Shown: positions 24,525 to 33,496 of the stretch, one piece after another
Layout of the letters: each line of letters begins with the position of its first letter
How positions within the stretch are numbered: position 1 is the stretch's first letter
DNA from: WTGU01 sp965242855
Lineage (GTDB): Bacteria; Pseudomonadota; Alphaproteobacteria; UBA828
Length of the DNA: 64,000 nucleotides
Assembly: GCA_965242855.1 (NCBI GenBank)
Contig: OZ251509.1
Coordinates: forward strand, 496,001 to 560,000
Direction: 5' to 3'
Position numbers and translations under genes: made by a program
Notes under the pieces: model-generated
What the model was told of the DNA's origin: nothing
Databases searched by the model: none
The model's input: the letters and a program-made list of their open reading frames with translations, nothing else

Positions 24525-25718
24525 GTGAGCGCCCGCGCTTCCTTCCGGCTTGGCACCATCGCCGATGTGGTAGCGGGGGATCCGGCTCCTCAGAACCCGG
24601 AGGCGTTCGCGCCAGACGGCCCCCTGTTCGTTCGAATGCAGGACGTCGGGCGCGACCATCTGAATCCGGCGCTTTCCGTTTCGACGGATCGTCTGGACAG
24701 GAAGTGGCTTTCTGAAAACCGCCTTCGGCTTTTCCCGAAAGGCAGCATCCTGATCCCGAAGAGCGGCGCGTCGGTGAACTTGAACCATCGCGCGATGCTC
24801 GCGACGGATGCCTATGTCGTCAGCCATCTCGCGGTGGTGATTCCGGATCGCTCCAAGGTGGAGCCGGACTATCTGTTCTGGTGGTCGGTCCGTTACGACC
24901 CGCGCAAGCAGATCCAGGTGACGAGCCTGCCTTCCCTCAAGCTCGCAACTTTGAAGTCGGCGGAAGTTCTTCTCCCGTCTCTCGACGAACAGCGGTGGAT
25001 CGCGAACATTCTCAGCCGGTCAGCGCGTATCGAGCACTTACGCGCTCAGGCTGTCAACTGCCTTCGCAAACTTTCACCAGCTCTCTTTGTAAAGAAATTC
25101 GGTGATATGAGGGAAAGTACAACAAACAAATTTATAGAACTTAAAGGATTATCTGTGTCCATAGAAAGCGGTTTCTCGTGTGGGAAATCGAGATTGATTG
25201 AGAAAGAAAGTTTGATTCATATTCGACCATTCAATATCGGGCAAAATGGGGAGATAGATTTGATGGAAGTACACCGAGTTCCTATAAATGTTGCACCTGT
25301 ATCGAAGATGAATCTTAGGACTGGAGATATTCTTTTCAACAACACAAACAGTCCCGACCTTGTTGGAAAAACGGCGCTTATTCGTAAGGATATGGAAGCA
25401 GGTTTCTCTAACCATGTAACCCGCATTCGTCTAAACTCATCTCGCTGTGATTCAGCGTTTGTTGCGTGCTATATACGACTTATGTGGTTAAATAGATACT
25501 TTCGCGATCGGTGTACACAGTGGGTAAACCAAGCTTCTTATGGTTCCCGTATGTTGGAAAAAACTCCCATACTTCTCCCCCCGCTCGATGAGCAGCACCG
25601 TATTGCTCAGCATCTCGACAAGGCGGTATATATCGAGAATATGAGTATCCAAGCCGCCGAAATCGCCTCCGAATTTACCAATTCTCTCATGTCTCGTCTA
25701 ATAAGCGAGGGCATATGA
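24525..25718 (+). CDS. hsdS: Type I restriction-modification specificity subunit
   Basis: A 397-residue DNA-recognition subunit with two target recognition domains and two conserved helical spacers. TRD1 covers about residues 1-150, spacer 1 holds LPSLDEQRWIANILSR near 155-170, TRD2 follows, and spacer 2 holds LPPLDEQHRIAQHLDKA near 350. The start is GTG 24525, preceded by GCGAGG at suitable spacing; longer upstream readings carry no HsdS similarity. Base composition changes abruptly: TRD1 is GC-rich like the chromosome, but about 25080-25560 (TRD2) is strongly AT-rich and uses A/T-ending codons, then reverts near spacer 2. The gene is therefore a mosaic whose second specificity half came from a low-GC donor. 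Confidence 0.9.
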   Translation: MSARASFRLGTIADVVAGDPAPQNPEAFAPDGPLFVRMQDVGRDHLNPALSVSTDRLDRKWLSENRLRLFPKGSILIPKSGASVNLNHRAMLATDAYVVSHLAVVIPDRSKVEPDYLFWWSVRYDPRKQIQVTSLPSLKLATLKSAEVLLPSLDEQRWIANILSRSARIEHLRAQAVNCLRKLSPALFVKKFGDMRESTTNKFIELKGLSVSIESGFSCGKSRLIEKESLIHIRPFNIGQNGEIDLMEVHRVPINVAPVSKMNLRTGDILFNNTNSPDLVGKTALIRKDMEAGFSNHVTRIRLNSSRCDSAFVACYIRLMWLNRYFRDRCTQWVNQASYGSRMLEKTPILLPPLDEQHRIAQHLDKAVYIENMSIQAAEIASEFTNSLMSRLISEGI

Positions 25719-25828
25719 TCGGCGTCCGGAAGCCCACCGCTCACATGCATGTCCTCCGCCTGCCGATGCAGGAGAGGTATTTGCAACAGACGATACCGGC
25801 GTTGTCCGGTGCAACGCCGCGCCGCCGT

Positions 25829-27220
25829 TCACTTCCCTCCGCCGACCGCAGGCACGGGGAGGCCGCTCGGGACGCTGGCCGGGACGATCCGCGCGCGGTT
25901 GTGGGTCTGCGGATCCTCGAGGCTTTCGAGGAAGGCGATCAGGCGCGCCCGTTCCGCCCGGCTCGGCACGGGGGTGCGGGCGAGGGTCGGGGTGAAGCTC
26001 GCGCGGCGCGCCGTCTCGCCCGCGCCGCCGGGCGGGCCGCCGGGGAGCGGCGGGAGCGGACGGCGGTGGGCGGCGATGGCCTCGTCCAGGCTCGCCGCTG
26101 CGCCGTTGTGGAAATAGGGCGCCGTCAGGGTGACGTTGCGGAGCGGCGGGGTGCGGAAGCGGTAGCGGTGCCGGGGGATGCGCGTAGCTTCGTAACGGCC
26201 GCGGTCGGCGCCGCTGTCGTCGATGCCGGGGCCCGCCTGCGGCACGGCGAGGGAGTGAAACTGGAAGTCGCTGAACAGCGGGCCGCCGTGGCAGGCGGCG
26301 CAGCGCGCCTTGCCGTAGAAGAGCAGTGCGCCCCGCTTCGCCTCCGCGCCGAGCGCCGCGCGGTCGCCCGCCAGATAGCGGTCCCACGGCGTGTCGCGGG
26401 TGGCGAAGGCCAGCGCCTGGAAGTGGCCGACGGCGTTGGCGAGGTCGGCGATGGTGAGCGCGCCGAGCGGCGTGTCGGGATAGGCCGCGTCGAAGAGCCG
26501 GCGGTAGGCGATCTGCCAGTCGGCGAGCGGCGAGCCGACCATGCCGAAGAGCCGGCGCATGAGCGCCGCATGTACCGCGGCGATCCGCTCCGGCCCCTCC
26601 AGCCCGCGCGCGGCCAGAGCGATTTCATTGGGGCGGTCCCCGTGCTCGCCGCCGAGGCCCGGTGGGGAGCGGTCGCCGGGCAGGCCCAGCATCTCCTCCG
26701 CGCCGGCGAGCGGAAGCAGCGCCTGTACGGCGAGCAAGCTTTCCAGACCGGCGGGCAACAGGTCGCCCATCGGGCTGCGGAACCGGGTGACCGGCGCCTC
26801 GACGGCGGCGACGCGGCCATCCCAGAACATGTTGCGCACACTGGCGTGGTCGCGGTTCCACAGGTCCAGCGAGTTGCGCGGATGCAGCCGCGCCGGGTCG
26901 CGGATGCGGCGCGCTTCCGCGAGTCCTTCCCCACCGGTCCCGACGGAGAGCGCGAGGCCGTCGGAGGTCCCGCGGCCGGGGAGATGGCAGGTGGCGCAGG
27001 CGACGTCCCGCGTGCCGCTCAGAATCGGATCGAAGAAGAGCGCCCGGCCCAGGCGGAATTTGGCCGAGGGCACGAAGGGCGGGGTCTCCAGAGGCTCCAG
27101 ACCGCGCGTGGCGACGATCCGCTCCAGAGCGCGGTCCAGGTCGTCCCCCGCCCCGGCCGCCGCCGGCAGGGCGAGGCCGAATGCGAGGCCGCGGAGCAGC
27201 CATGCGACGATCCGTGACAT
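25829..27220 (-). CDS. Di-haem cytochrome c peroxidase / MauG-family protein
   Basis: A 463-residue exported protein with a signal peptide (about 1-24) and two c-type haem sites: CATCH at residues 75-79 and CAACH near 305-309. The N-terminal SAKFRLGRALFFDPILSG and the NMFWDGRVAAVEAP region are typical of bacterial di-haem peroxidases. A later LRNVTLTAPYFHNGAAAS motif belongs to the second haem domain. It would act in the periplasm, reducing hydrogen peroxide with electrons from a c-type cytochrome or oxidising a partner protein as MauG does. It is a stand-alone gene facing away from the cupin gene. The ATG at 27220 is chosen because it gives a proper signal peptide. Confidence 0.88.
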   Translation of the reverse strand: MSRIVAWLLRGLAFGLALPAAAGAGDDLDRALERIVATRGLEPLETPPFVPSAKFRLGRALFFDPILSGTRDVACATCHLPGRGTSDGLALSVGTGGEGLAEARRIRDPARLHPRNSLDLWNRDHASVRNMFWDGRVAAVEAPVTRFRSPMGDLLPAGLESLLAVQALLPLAGAEEMLGLPGDRSPPGLGGEHGDRPNEIALAARGLEGPERIAAVHAALMRRLFGMVGSPLADWQIAYRRLFDAAYPDTPLGALTIADLANAVGHFQALAFATRDTPWDRYLAGDRAALGAEAKRGALLFYGKARCAACHGGPLFSDFQFHSLAVPQAGPGIDDSGADRGRYEATRIPRHRYRFRTPPLRNVTLTAPYFHNGAAASLDEAIAAHRRPLPPLPGGPPGGAGETARRASFTPTLARTPVPSRAERARLIAFLESLEDPQTHNRARIVPASVPSGLPVPAVGGGK

Positions 27221-27366
27221 TCCCCCTGCGCGGCCGCGGCGCCCTCCCGCGCGCGATGGTAGCAGGGGCGGCGCGCGCCGTCCCCGCCCTTGGCGGAGGG
27301 GCGCGGGGCGGCTACCTTGCCGGGCGCAGGTTCGCAAGGCGGCGCCGCGCCGCGAGGAGAACGTCC

Positions 27367-27876
27367 ATGAGCCAAGCCATCGCCCGCGTCGCCACGCCCA
27401 GCGCCCATCCCTTCTCGCCGCCCGACATCGTGCTCGATACCCGGCCCGAGGACGAGCGGGTCTGGGTGCCGCTGAAGGAGCAGGTCTGGCTGCGGCCGCT
27501 CATGTTCAACACGGTGCAGGGCGGCTGGTGCGAGATCGTGCGGGTCGAGGGCGGCGGCTTCGTGTCGCGCCACCGGCATCCGGCGCCGGTCCACGGCCTC
27601 GTCCTCGAAGGCGCCTTCCGCTACCTGGAGCACGACTGGGTGGCCGACAAGGGGACCTACATCTACGAGCCGCCAGGCGAGGTCCACACCCTGGTGGTGG
27701 ACGAAGACTGCCCCGAGATGCACTGCTTCTTCGCCATCTCCGGCTCGGTCAACTACGTGGACGAAGCAGGCCGCGACGAACGCGCCGAGGACGTGTTCCA
27801 CCGCCTCGACAGGGCGCGTCGGCACTACGAGGAGGTCGGCCTCGGCGCCGACTACGTGAAGAACTTCGTGCGCTGA
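27367..27876 (+). CDS. Cupin-domain dioxygenase-like protein (dihydroxyacetophenone dioxygenase type)
   Basis: A 169-residue single-cupin protein. The metal-binding pattern is SRHRHPAPVHGLVLEGAF (about residues 66-83) with a second histidine in EPPGEVHTLV. The sequence resembles 2,4'-dihydroxyacetophenone dioxygenase and ChrR-like cupins, which bind iron or zinc. It has no signal peptide. It lies about 98 bp upstream of the molybdenum hydroxylase genes on the same strand, although a separate promoter seems to serve the latter. The ATG at 27367 follows a GAGGAG ribosome binding site. Substrate is unknown. Confidence 0.78.
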   Translation: MSQAIARVATPSAHPFSPPDIVLDTRPEDERVWVPLKEQVWLRPLMFNTVQGGWCEIVRVEGGGFVSRHRHPAPVHGLVLEGAFRYLEHDWVADKGTYIYEPPGEVHTLVVDEDCPEMHCFFAISGSVNYVDEAGRDERAEDVFHRLDRARRHYEEVGLGADYVKNFVR

Positions 27877-27900
27877 GCCGCCGGAGCGGTTCGGCCGGGC

Positions 27901-27928
27901 TTCCCGCGCCGCCCGTGCCGCCTATAAT
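27901..27928 (+). promoter_or_regulatory. Possible promoter of the molybdenum hydroxylase operon
   Basis: A perfect TATAAT (27923-27928) lies 16 bp after a weak -35-like TTCCCG (27901-27906). A start near 27935 would give a leader of about 40 bases to the ATG at 27975. Confidence 0.42.
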
Positions 27929-27974
27929 GGCGCCGCCGCGGGGGCGGGGACGGTAGCGACGGAGAGCGAACGGG

Positions 27975-28859
27975 ATGTATCCGGCACCCATCGACGATTA
28001 CGTGCGCCCGGCAACGGTCGGCGAGGCGCTCGCCGCGCTCGGCCGCTACGGGGAGGGCGACGCGGTCTTCGTCGCCGGCGGCCAGAGCCTGATGCAGGCC
28101 GTCAAGGCGCGGCTGGTGCGCCCGCGCTGTCTGATCGACCTCCAGGCGGTGGCCGGACTCTCCGGCATCAAGAGCGGCGCGGACGGCGTGCGCATCGGGC
28201 CGATGACCCGCTACGCCGAGATCGCCCGCGACGGGCGGCTGGACGGCGCTCACGGCGCGCTCCGCGACGCGGCGGCACGGGTCGGCGACCGCCAGGTCCG
28301 CAACCGCGGCACCATTGGCGGCAGCCTCTGCTGGAACTACGTCGCCGCCTGCCTGCCGCCGACCGTCATTGCCCTGGGCGCAACGCTGGAACTGACGGCG
28401 GAGGACGGCGCGGTGCGCAGCCTCGCGGCGGAGGACTTCATCGGTGGCCCGCTGGAGACGGCGCGGAAAGAGAGCGAGATGCTGACGGCCGTGACGCTCC
28501 CGCCCGCGCGGACGAACGCCGGCAGCGCCTACCGGAAATGGGGCCTCGTGACCGACGCCTTGCCGGTGATCGGCGTCTGTATCGCCCTCGAGGTGGAGGA
28601 CGGCCGCTGCGCCCGCGCGCGGATCGCGGTGGGCGGGCTCGCCACCGGGCCCAGGCGCGCACCCGCCGCCGAGGCGGCGCTGGCCGGCCTCGCCCCGGAC
28701 GATGCAGCTGGAATCGCCGCGGCCCTGGACGCGGCCGCCGGCGAGATCGAGACGCAGGGAGACCTGTGGGCCGATCCGGATTACCGCAAGCAGCTCATCC
28801 GCTCGCTCGGCGCCGAGGTGGCCGCGACGGCCTTCGCGCGGGCGACCGGTCGATCGTAA
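27975..28859 (+). CDS. Molybdenum hydroxylase FAD-binding (medium) subunit
   Basis: A 294-residue FAD subunit of a xanthine oxidase/CO dehydrogenase-type enzyme. FAD-binding patterns are AGGQSLMQAVKARL (about residues 34-47) and the TIGGSLCWN loop (about 115). It accepts electrons from the iron-sulfur subunit and reduces the final acceptor. It is the first gene of a three-gene operon in the order medium-small-large (coxM-coxS-coxL), with a 14-bp gap to the small subunit gene. ATG 27975 follows a GGAGAG ribosome binding site. Confidence 0.9.
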   Translation: MYPAPIDDYVRPATVGEALAALGRYGEGDAVFVAGGQSLMQAVKARLVRPRCLIDLQAVAGLSGIKSGADGVRIGPMTRYAEIARDGRLDGAHGALRDAAARVGDRQVRNRGTIGGSLCWNYVAACLPPTVIALGATLELTAEDGAVRSLAAEDFIGGPLETARKESEMLTAVTLPPARTNAGSAYRKWGLVTDALPVIGVCIALEVEDGRCARARIAVGGLATGPRRAPAAEAALAGLAPDDAAGIAAALDAAAGEIETQGDLWADPDYRKQLIRSLGAEVAATAFARATGRS

Positions 28860-28873
28860 GGGAGGCCCCGGCG

Positions 28874-29344
28874 ATGGGCGACACGACGATCAGGGTGACG
28901 ATCAACGGCGAGGTTCACGAAGAGACCGTGCCCGTCCGCATGTTGCTGGTCGATTTCATCCGCGAGCGCGCCGGGCTCACCGGCACCCATATCGGCTGCA
29001 CCTACGAAGGGGTCTGCGGCGCCTGTACGGTCCAGCTGGACGGCGCCGCGGTGAAGTCCTGCCTCATGGTCGCCGCCCAGGCCGACGGCCACGAGATCAC
29101 CACCGTCGAGGGCTTGGCCAAGGGCGGGCAGGCGACGCCTTTGCAGAAGGCGTTCAACGAGCACCATGCCCTGCAATGCGGCTATTGCACGCCGGGCATC
29201 CTGATGAACATGGACGACTTCCTGCGCGAGAACCCGGCGCCCACCGACGCGGAAATCCGCCACGGGCTGGTCGGCAATCTCTGCCGCTGCACCGGCTACG
29301 CGCATATCGTCGACGCGGTCCGCGCCGCCGCGGAAAGCAGATGA
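28874..29344 (+). CDS. Molybdenum hydroxylase 2Fe-2S (small) subunit
   Basis: A 156-residue subunit with two [2Fe-2S] clusters. The plant-ferredoxin-like cluster is GCTYEGVCGACTVQLDG plus a later cysteine in KSCLM. The C-terminal helical cluster is CGYCTPGILM and CRCTGY. It carries electrons from the molybdenum site to the FAD subunit. The ATG at 28874 follows GGAGG. A 13-bp gap separates it from the large subunit gene. Confidence 0.93.
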   Translation: MGDTTIRVTINGEVHEETVPVRMLLVDFIRERAGLTGTHIGCTYEGVCGACTVQLDGAAVKSCLMVAAQADGHEITTVEGLAKGGQATPLQKAFNEHHALQCGYCTPGILMNMDDFLRENPAPTDAEIRHGLVGNLCRCTGYAHIVDAVRAAAESR

Positions 29345-29357
29345 CGGAGGCCATCGG

Positions 29358-31763
29358 ATGAGCGCGACGAACGAAGGCTGGGTCGGCAGCCGCTTCAGCC
29401 GCAAGGAAGACCACCGGCTCATCACCGGCAGGGGCCGCTTCCTCGCCGACATCGCGATCCCGGGCATGGTGCATCTGGCGTTCCGGCGGAGCGACCATGC
29501 GCACGCCAGGATCACGCGCATCGACACGAGCACCGCCGAGGCCATGCCGGGCGTGATCGCCGTGGTCACGGGCGAGGACATCAAACACGCGATCCTGCCG
29601 ATGCCGCAGCCCGTGGTGGTGCCGGCGCTGCCCGCCAACTACCCGAAGCACTGGCCGCTCGCGGTCGGCAAGGTCAAGTGGCACGGCGAGCCGGTGGCGG
29701 CGGTGGTCGCGCGCGACCCTTACGCAGCCGAGGATGCGGTGGAGGCGATCCAGGTCGACTACGACCCCCTGCCCTATGTCGGCGATCCGGAAAGCGCCCT
29801 TCGCGCCGGCGCGCCGCTGGTCCACGAGGGATGGGACGACAACGTGATCTTCGAGATGACGTTCACCGGCGGCGCCGATGAGGCGAGCCAGGCCGAGAAC
29901 GACAAGGCGGTCCAGGCGGCGATCGACGGCGCCGACGTGGTGGTCAGGGAGCGTTTCGTCTGCCACCGATGCGGCGTCACGCCCATGGAGACCCGCGGCG
30001 CGCTGTTCGAGTGGGACGAATCGGACGGCCTCACCGGCTGGCTCACCACCCAGCGCCCTCATATCGACCGGCTCGCCCTTTCCGACATCCTGGAAATTCC
30101 GGCCGAGAAGATCCGCATCATCGCGCCGCGCGACCAGGGCGGGGGGTTCGGCGTCAAGGCGCCATTCTACCGCGAGCCGATGCTGGTCGCCCATATGGCG
30201 CGGACCCTGTCCCGCCCGGTGCGCTGGGTCGAAAGCCGCCAGGAGCACCTGATGGCGGTCAGCCAGGAGCGCGACCAGGTGCACGACATCGAGGTCGCGG
30301 CGAGCGCCGACGGCAAGCTGCTCGCGCTCCGCAATCGGGGCCTCGCCGATTGCGGCGACGGCTGCGAAGGCGTCTATTGGGGCTTCCTGATGCCCTTCCT
30401 GGGCTCGGTCGAGCTCCCCAACGCCTACGACTGGCCGATCGGCGACGTGAAGGTGAAGGTCGCCGTCACCAACAAGTCGGCGCTTTCGCCCGCCCGCGCC
30501 TTCGGCGAGCTGCCGACCCGCTTCGCCATGGAGCGGGCCATCGACATGGTGGCCCGGAAATGCGGCCTGGAGCCGGCGGAGGTGCGCCGCAGAAACCTAG
30601 TCGCCGACCTGCCGCACACCTCGATCACCAACGAGTATTTCGACAGCGGCGACTTCCTCAAGGTGTGGGACAACCTGATGGCGGAGGCCGACCTTCCCGG
30701 CTTCCGCGCGCGCCAGGCGGCGGCGCGCGCGGAAGGCTGCTATCTGGGGATCGGCTTCGGCCTCGGCGTCGAACTCTCCGGCGTCGCCTCCGAGCTTCTG
30801 GTCCCGATGGAGAACCAGCCCGGCTACGGGGCGGCGACGGTGCGGCTCGACCCGCGTGGCAAAGCGCTGGTCTTCGAAGGCGACGCACCCGGCGGGCAGG
30901 GGCACGAGACGACGGTGGCCCAGGCGGTCGCCCACAGCTTCGGCATCCACCCGAACGACGTCGTCGTGACCACCGGCGACACCGGGACGACCCCCTTCGG
31001 CTCCGGCACCATCGGCGCGCGCGCCGGCTCCTATTTCGTCAGCGCCGCGGTGCAGGCTTGCGAGACGCTCAAGGAGAAGATCGCCCGCGTCATGGCCCAT
31101 GACCTCGCACTCGAAGGCGCCGACCCGGCGGATTTCGCCTTCGAGGACGGCTTCGTGACCTACAGGAAGGATTCGAACATCAGGAAGACCTTCCGCGAGG
31201 CGGTCGAGCGCATCATCATGGCGCCGATCAACCTGCCGGCGGGCGAGTCGGGCGGCCTCGAACACACCGCCTTCTTCGAAGCCGAGAAGCCCATGATCGC
31301 TTTCAACGCGGATGTTTGCACCGTCGAGGTGGACATCGAGACCGGCCAGTTTGCGATCCTGAGCTGGACCACGTCGGAGGACGTGGGCCGCATCATCAAC
31401 CCGCAGATCGTCGAGGGGCAGATGCAGGGCGCGGTCGTCCAGGGGCTCTCGAACACCATGTTCGAGCAGTTCGTCTATGACGAGAACGGCCAGCAGCTCA
31501 CCGCCGATTTCGAGAACTACAAGCTCGCGACCGCCGCCGACGTGCCGGACATCAAGGTGACCCACGCGCCGACGCCCTGCCCGCACACGCCGCTCGGCAG
31601 CCGCGGCATCGGCGAGGGCCGGCCGTCGGACGTCCCCGGCACGCTGTGCAACGCCATCTGCGACGCCCTGCGCCCCTTCGGCATCGAGATCACCGAGCTC
31701 CCGCTCCGCCCGAACACGCTCTGGCGCATGATCCGGGAGGCGCGCGAGCGGGCCGCCGCCTGA
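29358..31763 (+). CDS. Molybdenum hydroxylase catalytic (large) subunit
   Basis: An 801-residue molybdopterin cytosine dinucleotide-binding subunit of the xanthine dehydrogenase/CoxL family. Family regions visible are GSRFSRKEDHRLITGRGRF at the N-terminus, DQGGGFGVKAPFYREP, GGQGHETTVAQ and GSGTIGARAGSYF, and GSRGIGEGRPSDVP near the C-terminus with the catalytic glutamate. Where CO dehydrogenases have AYRCSFR (form I) or AYRGAGR (form II), this protein has SPARAFGELPTRF, so it is neither. The substrate is therefore probably not CO but an unidentified aromatic, heterocyclic or aldehyde compound. No maturation genes (coxD/E/F-like) follow it. Confidence 0.9.
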   Translation: MSATNEGWVGSRFSRKEDHRLITGRGRFLADIAIPGMVHLAFRRSDHAHARITRIDTSTAEAMPGVIAVVTGEDIKHAILPMPQPVVVPALPANYPKHWPLAVGKVKWHGEPVAAVVARDPYAAEDAVEAIQVDYDPLPYVGDPESALRAGAPLVHEGWDDNVIFEMTFTGGADEASQAENDKAVQAAIDGADVVVRERFVCHRCGVTPMETRGALFEWDESDGLTGWLTTQRPHIDRLALSDILEIPAEKIRIIAPRDQGGGFGVKAPFYREPMLVAHMARTLSRPVRWVESRQEHLMAVSQERDQVHDIEVAASADGKLLALRNRGLADCGDGCEGVYWGFLMPFLGSVELPNAYDWPIGDVKVKVAVTNKSALSPARAFGELPTRFAMERAIDMVARKCGLEPAEVRRRNLVADLPHTSITNEYFDSGDFLKVWDNLMAEADLPGFRARQAAARAEGCYLGIGFGLGVELSGVASELLVPMENQPGYGAATVRLDPRGKALVFEGDAPGGQGHETTVAQAVAHSFGIHPNDVVVTTGDTGTTPFGSGTIGARAGSYFVSAAVQACETLKEKIARVMAHDLALEGADPADFAFEDGFVTYRKDSNIRKTFREAVERIIMAPINLPAGESGGLEHTAFFEAEKPMIAFNADVCTVEVDIETGQFAILSWTTSEDVGRIINPQIVEGQMQGAVVQGLSNTMFEQFVYDENGQQLTADFENYKLATAADVPDIKVTHAPTPCPHTPLGSRGIGEGRPSDVPGTLCNAICDALRPFGIEITELPLRPNTLWRMIREARERAAA

Positions 31764-32080
31764 ACCATGCCCGCACGCTCTGGACGGCGGGGGCTGTTTG
31801 GCGCATTTCGCCGATTGTCGTCGCTACTTGCTGGGCGGAGAGTCCGCGCCGCCGGCCGATAACGAAACGCCCCCTCCCGATCCCGCGCCAAAAACGCCTC
31901 GATGCCGAGTAGCCCCCGGTACGCGAGCGGAGGGCGCAGGGATGGCGGCGGAGCGAGTGCGGATCGACGCCCGCGCGGGCGCAGTCGGCGACTACCGGGA
32001 GCCAGCCATGGAGCTGGTCGGCGCTCTCTTGCCCACGAGACTCTCGCCTTGCGGCGCGGACGGGGTGCAGGTGGCGGGCG
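31764..32080. other. Gene-free intergenic stretch
   Basis: About 317 bp between the molybdenum hydroxylase large subunit gene and dtd, which converge here. Open frames exist on the plus strand but have no ribosome binding site or recognisable family. No terminator hairpin with a T-run was seen. It may be decayed coding sequence. Confidence 0.4.
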
Positions 32081-32524
32081 TCAGGCGGCGGTGTCGAGCC
32101 AGATGGTGACCGGCCCGTCGTTGACGAGGCGTACCTTCATCTCGGCGCCGAAGCGGCCGCGTCGCGTCGGCACCCCGTGGCCGGCAAGCAGACTCTCGAA
32201 CCGCTCGTAGAGGCGTCGCCCCTCCTCGGGTGGGGCGGCGCGCGAGAAGCCCGGTCTGTTGCCGCGGCCCGTGTCGGCGGCGAGGGTGAATTGGCTGACG
32301 ACGAGCGCCGCGCCGCCGTCGTCGAGGATGGACCTGTTCATCTTCCCCCGCTCGTCCGCGAAGATGCGCAGGTGGGCGACCTTGCGTGCGAGAAGCGCGG
32401 CCGCATCGTCGCCGTCCCCCGCCATGGCGCAGACGAGGACCAGCATCCCGCCCCCGATCCGGGCGATCGTCTCTCCCTCGACGACGACCGACGCCTCCGA
32501 GACCCGCTGGACCAGCGCCCTCAC
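32081..32524 (-). CDS. dtd: D-aminoacyl-tRNA deacylase
   Basis: A 147-residue editing enzyme that removes D-amino acids (and glycine from tRNA-Ala) from tRNAs. It starts MRALVQRVSEASVVV and contains both diagnostic motifs: SQFTLAADTGRGNRPGF and, near the C-terminus, NDGPVTIWLDT. The family length is about 145-150, so it is complete. The start codon is GTG at 32524. It is monocistronic or loosely linked to tsaB upstream, with a 223-bp gap holding no visible gene. Confidence 0.95.
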   Translation of the reverse strand: MRALVQRVSEASVVVEGETIARIGGGMLVLVCAMAGDGDDAAALLARKVAHLRIFADERGKMNRSILDDGGAALVVSQFTLAADTGRGNRPGFSRAAPPEEGRRLYERFESLLAGHGVPTRRGRFGAEMKVRLVNDGPVTIWLDTAA

Positions 32525-32747
32525 GACGCCCGCCCGCCGGTGCGTGCCCTGTCGCTGCGATCATTCATATCCCGCGCTTCCCGCATCCGCTTGCCGCCGA
32601 AGCGCAGCGCCGCCGACATTGAGCCTCGTCCATCCCGACCTGCCCGGACAGTGGCTCATCGGCCTCGTACCTCGCCACGACCTTCGATGGCGGATCGGTC
32701 GGAGCTCGCTCGAGGCACCCTGGCGCGCGGAATGTGCGCATGACGGG

Positions 32748-33440
32748 TCACGATACGCCCGCGTCGGCGGGTGGACGGGCGCCGGGCTCGCGGAGGTAGA
32801 GGGGGCGGGGCGGGGCGTTGGTGGGGGCGGCGCTTCCGGCGCGGGCGGCGGCGAGGCGCACGAGAACGCGGGCGTCCGGAAAGCCGGGGCCGCGCGCAGC
32901 GCGCGCCTCCACCGCGGGCGGCAGGGCGGCGGTGGCCGCCTGGCTTCCGGTGCCGGCGACGACGAGCGGGCCGCGGCCGATGTGCTCGCCGAGAAGGCCG
33001 GGCAACGCCTCGGCGGCCGCGGCGAAGGGTGCGTCCAGCGGGTGCGCGGCGCGGTCGAAGAGCTGCGCGTAGAGGCGGCCCCGGCGGGCGTCGAGGGCGG
33101 CGAGGATCGGGCCCGTGCGGGCATGCGCGGGAACGCCGGCGGCGAGGACCTCCAGAGTGGTCAGGCCGAGCAGGGGACGTCCGGCGGCCAGGGCGAGCCC
33201 GCGCGCCGTCGCGAGGCCGATGCGAATCCCGGTGAACGAGCCGGGGCCGACGGTGACGGCGAAGGCATCGACCGCGCCGAGGGCGCCGCCGCCTTCCGCC
33301 GCGACCTCCCGCAGCAGGGGAACGAGCGCCTCCGCATGGTGCTCCACGGCCTCGATGCGGCGGTGCGCCGCGATGCCGCCGTCGGCCCAGAGCGCGGCCG
33401 AGCAGTCCCGGGTCGCCGTATCAAACCCGAGCAGCCTCAT
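32748..33440 (-). CDS. tsaB: tRNA threonylcarbamoyladenosine biosynthesis protein TsaB
   Basis: A 230-residue ASKHA-fold protein that forms the TsaBDE complex making t6A at position 37 of ANN-decoding tRNAs. It starts MRLLGFDTATRDCSAAL and has the family motif AVTVGPGSFTGIRIGLATARGLA plus LDARRGRLYAQLF. The C-terminus is proline-rich. In relatives tsaB is usually followed by rimI, which is absent here. The ATG at 33440 is chosen because the conserved sequence begins there. Confidence 0.92.
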   Translation of the reverse strand: MRLLGFDTATRDCSAALWADGGIAAHRRIEAVEHHAEALVPLLREVAAEGGGALGAVDAFAVTVGPGSFTGIRIGLATARGLALAAGRPLLGLTTLEVLAAGVPAHARTGPILAALDARRGRLYAQLFDRAAHPLDAPFAAAAEALPGLLGEHIGRGPLVVAGTGSQAATAALPPAVEARAARGPGFPDARVLVRLAAARAGSAAPTNAPPRPLYLREPGARPPADAGVS

Positions 33441-33456
33441 CGGCGCGCGCGGGTGG

Positions 33457-33462
33457 TACAAT
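33457..33462 (+). promoter_or_regulatory. Possible -10 box upstream of the VanX-like gene
   Basis: TACAAT in GTGGTACAATCG, about 35 bp before the ATG at 33497. No convincing -35 box lies 16-18 bp upstream. A very similar string (GTGGTGTACAATCGG) precedes rseP. Confidence 0.28.
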
Positions 33463-33496
33463 CGCCGGCGCGACCGACGGCGACGTGGCGGCTTTC

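Noticed and set aside
29358..31763. Aerobic CO dehydrogenase large subunit
   Set aside because: The Cys-containing active-site loop (AYRCSFR) is missing and no cox maturation genes follow, so CO oxidation is not supported despite the coxMSL gene order.
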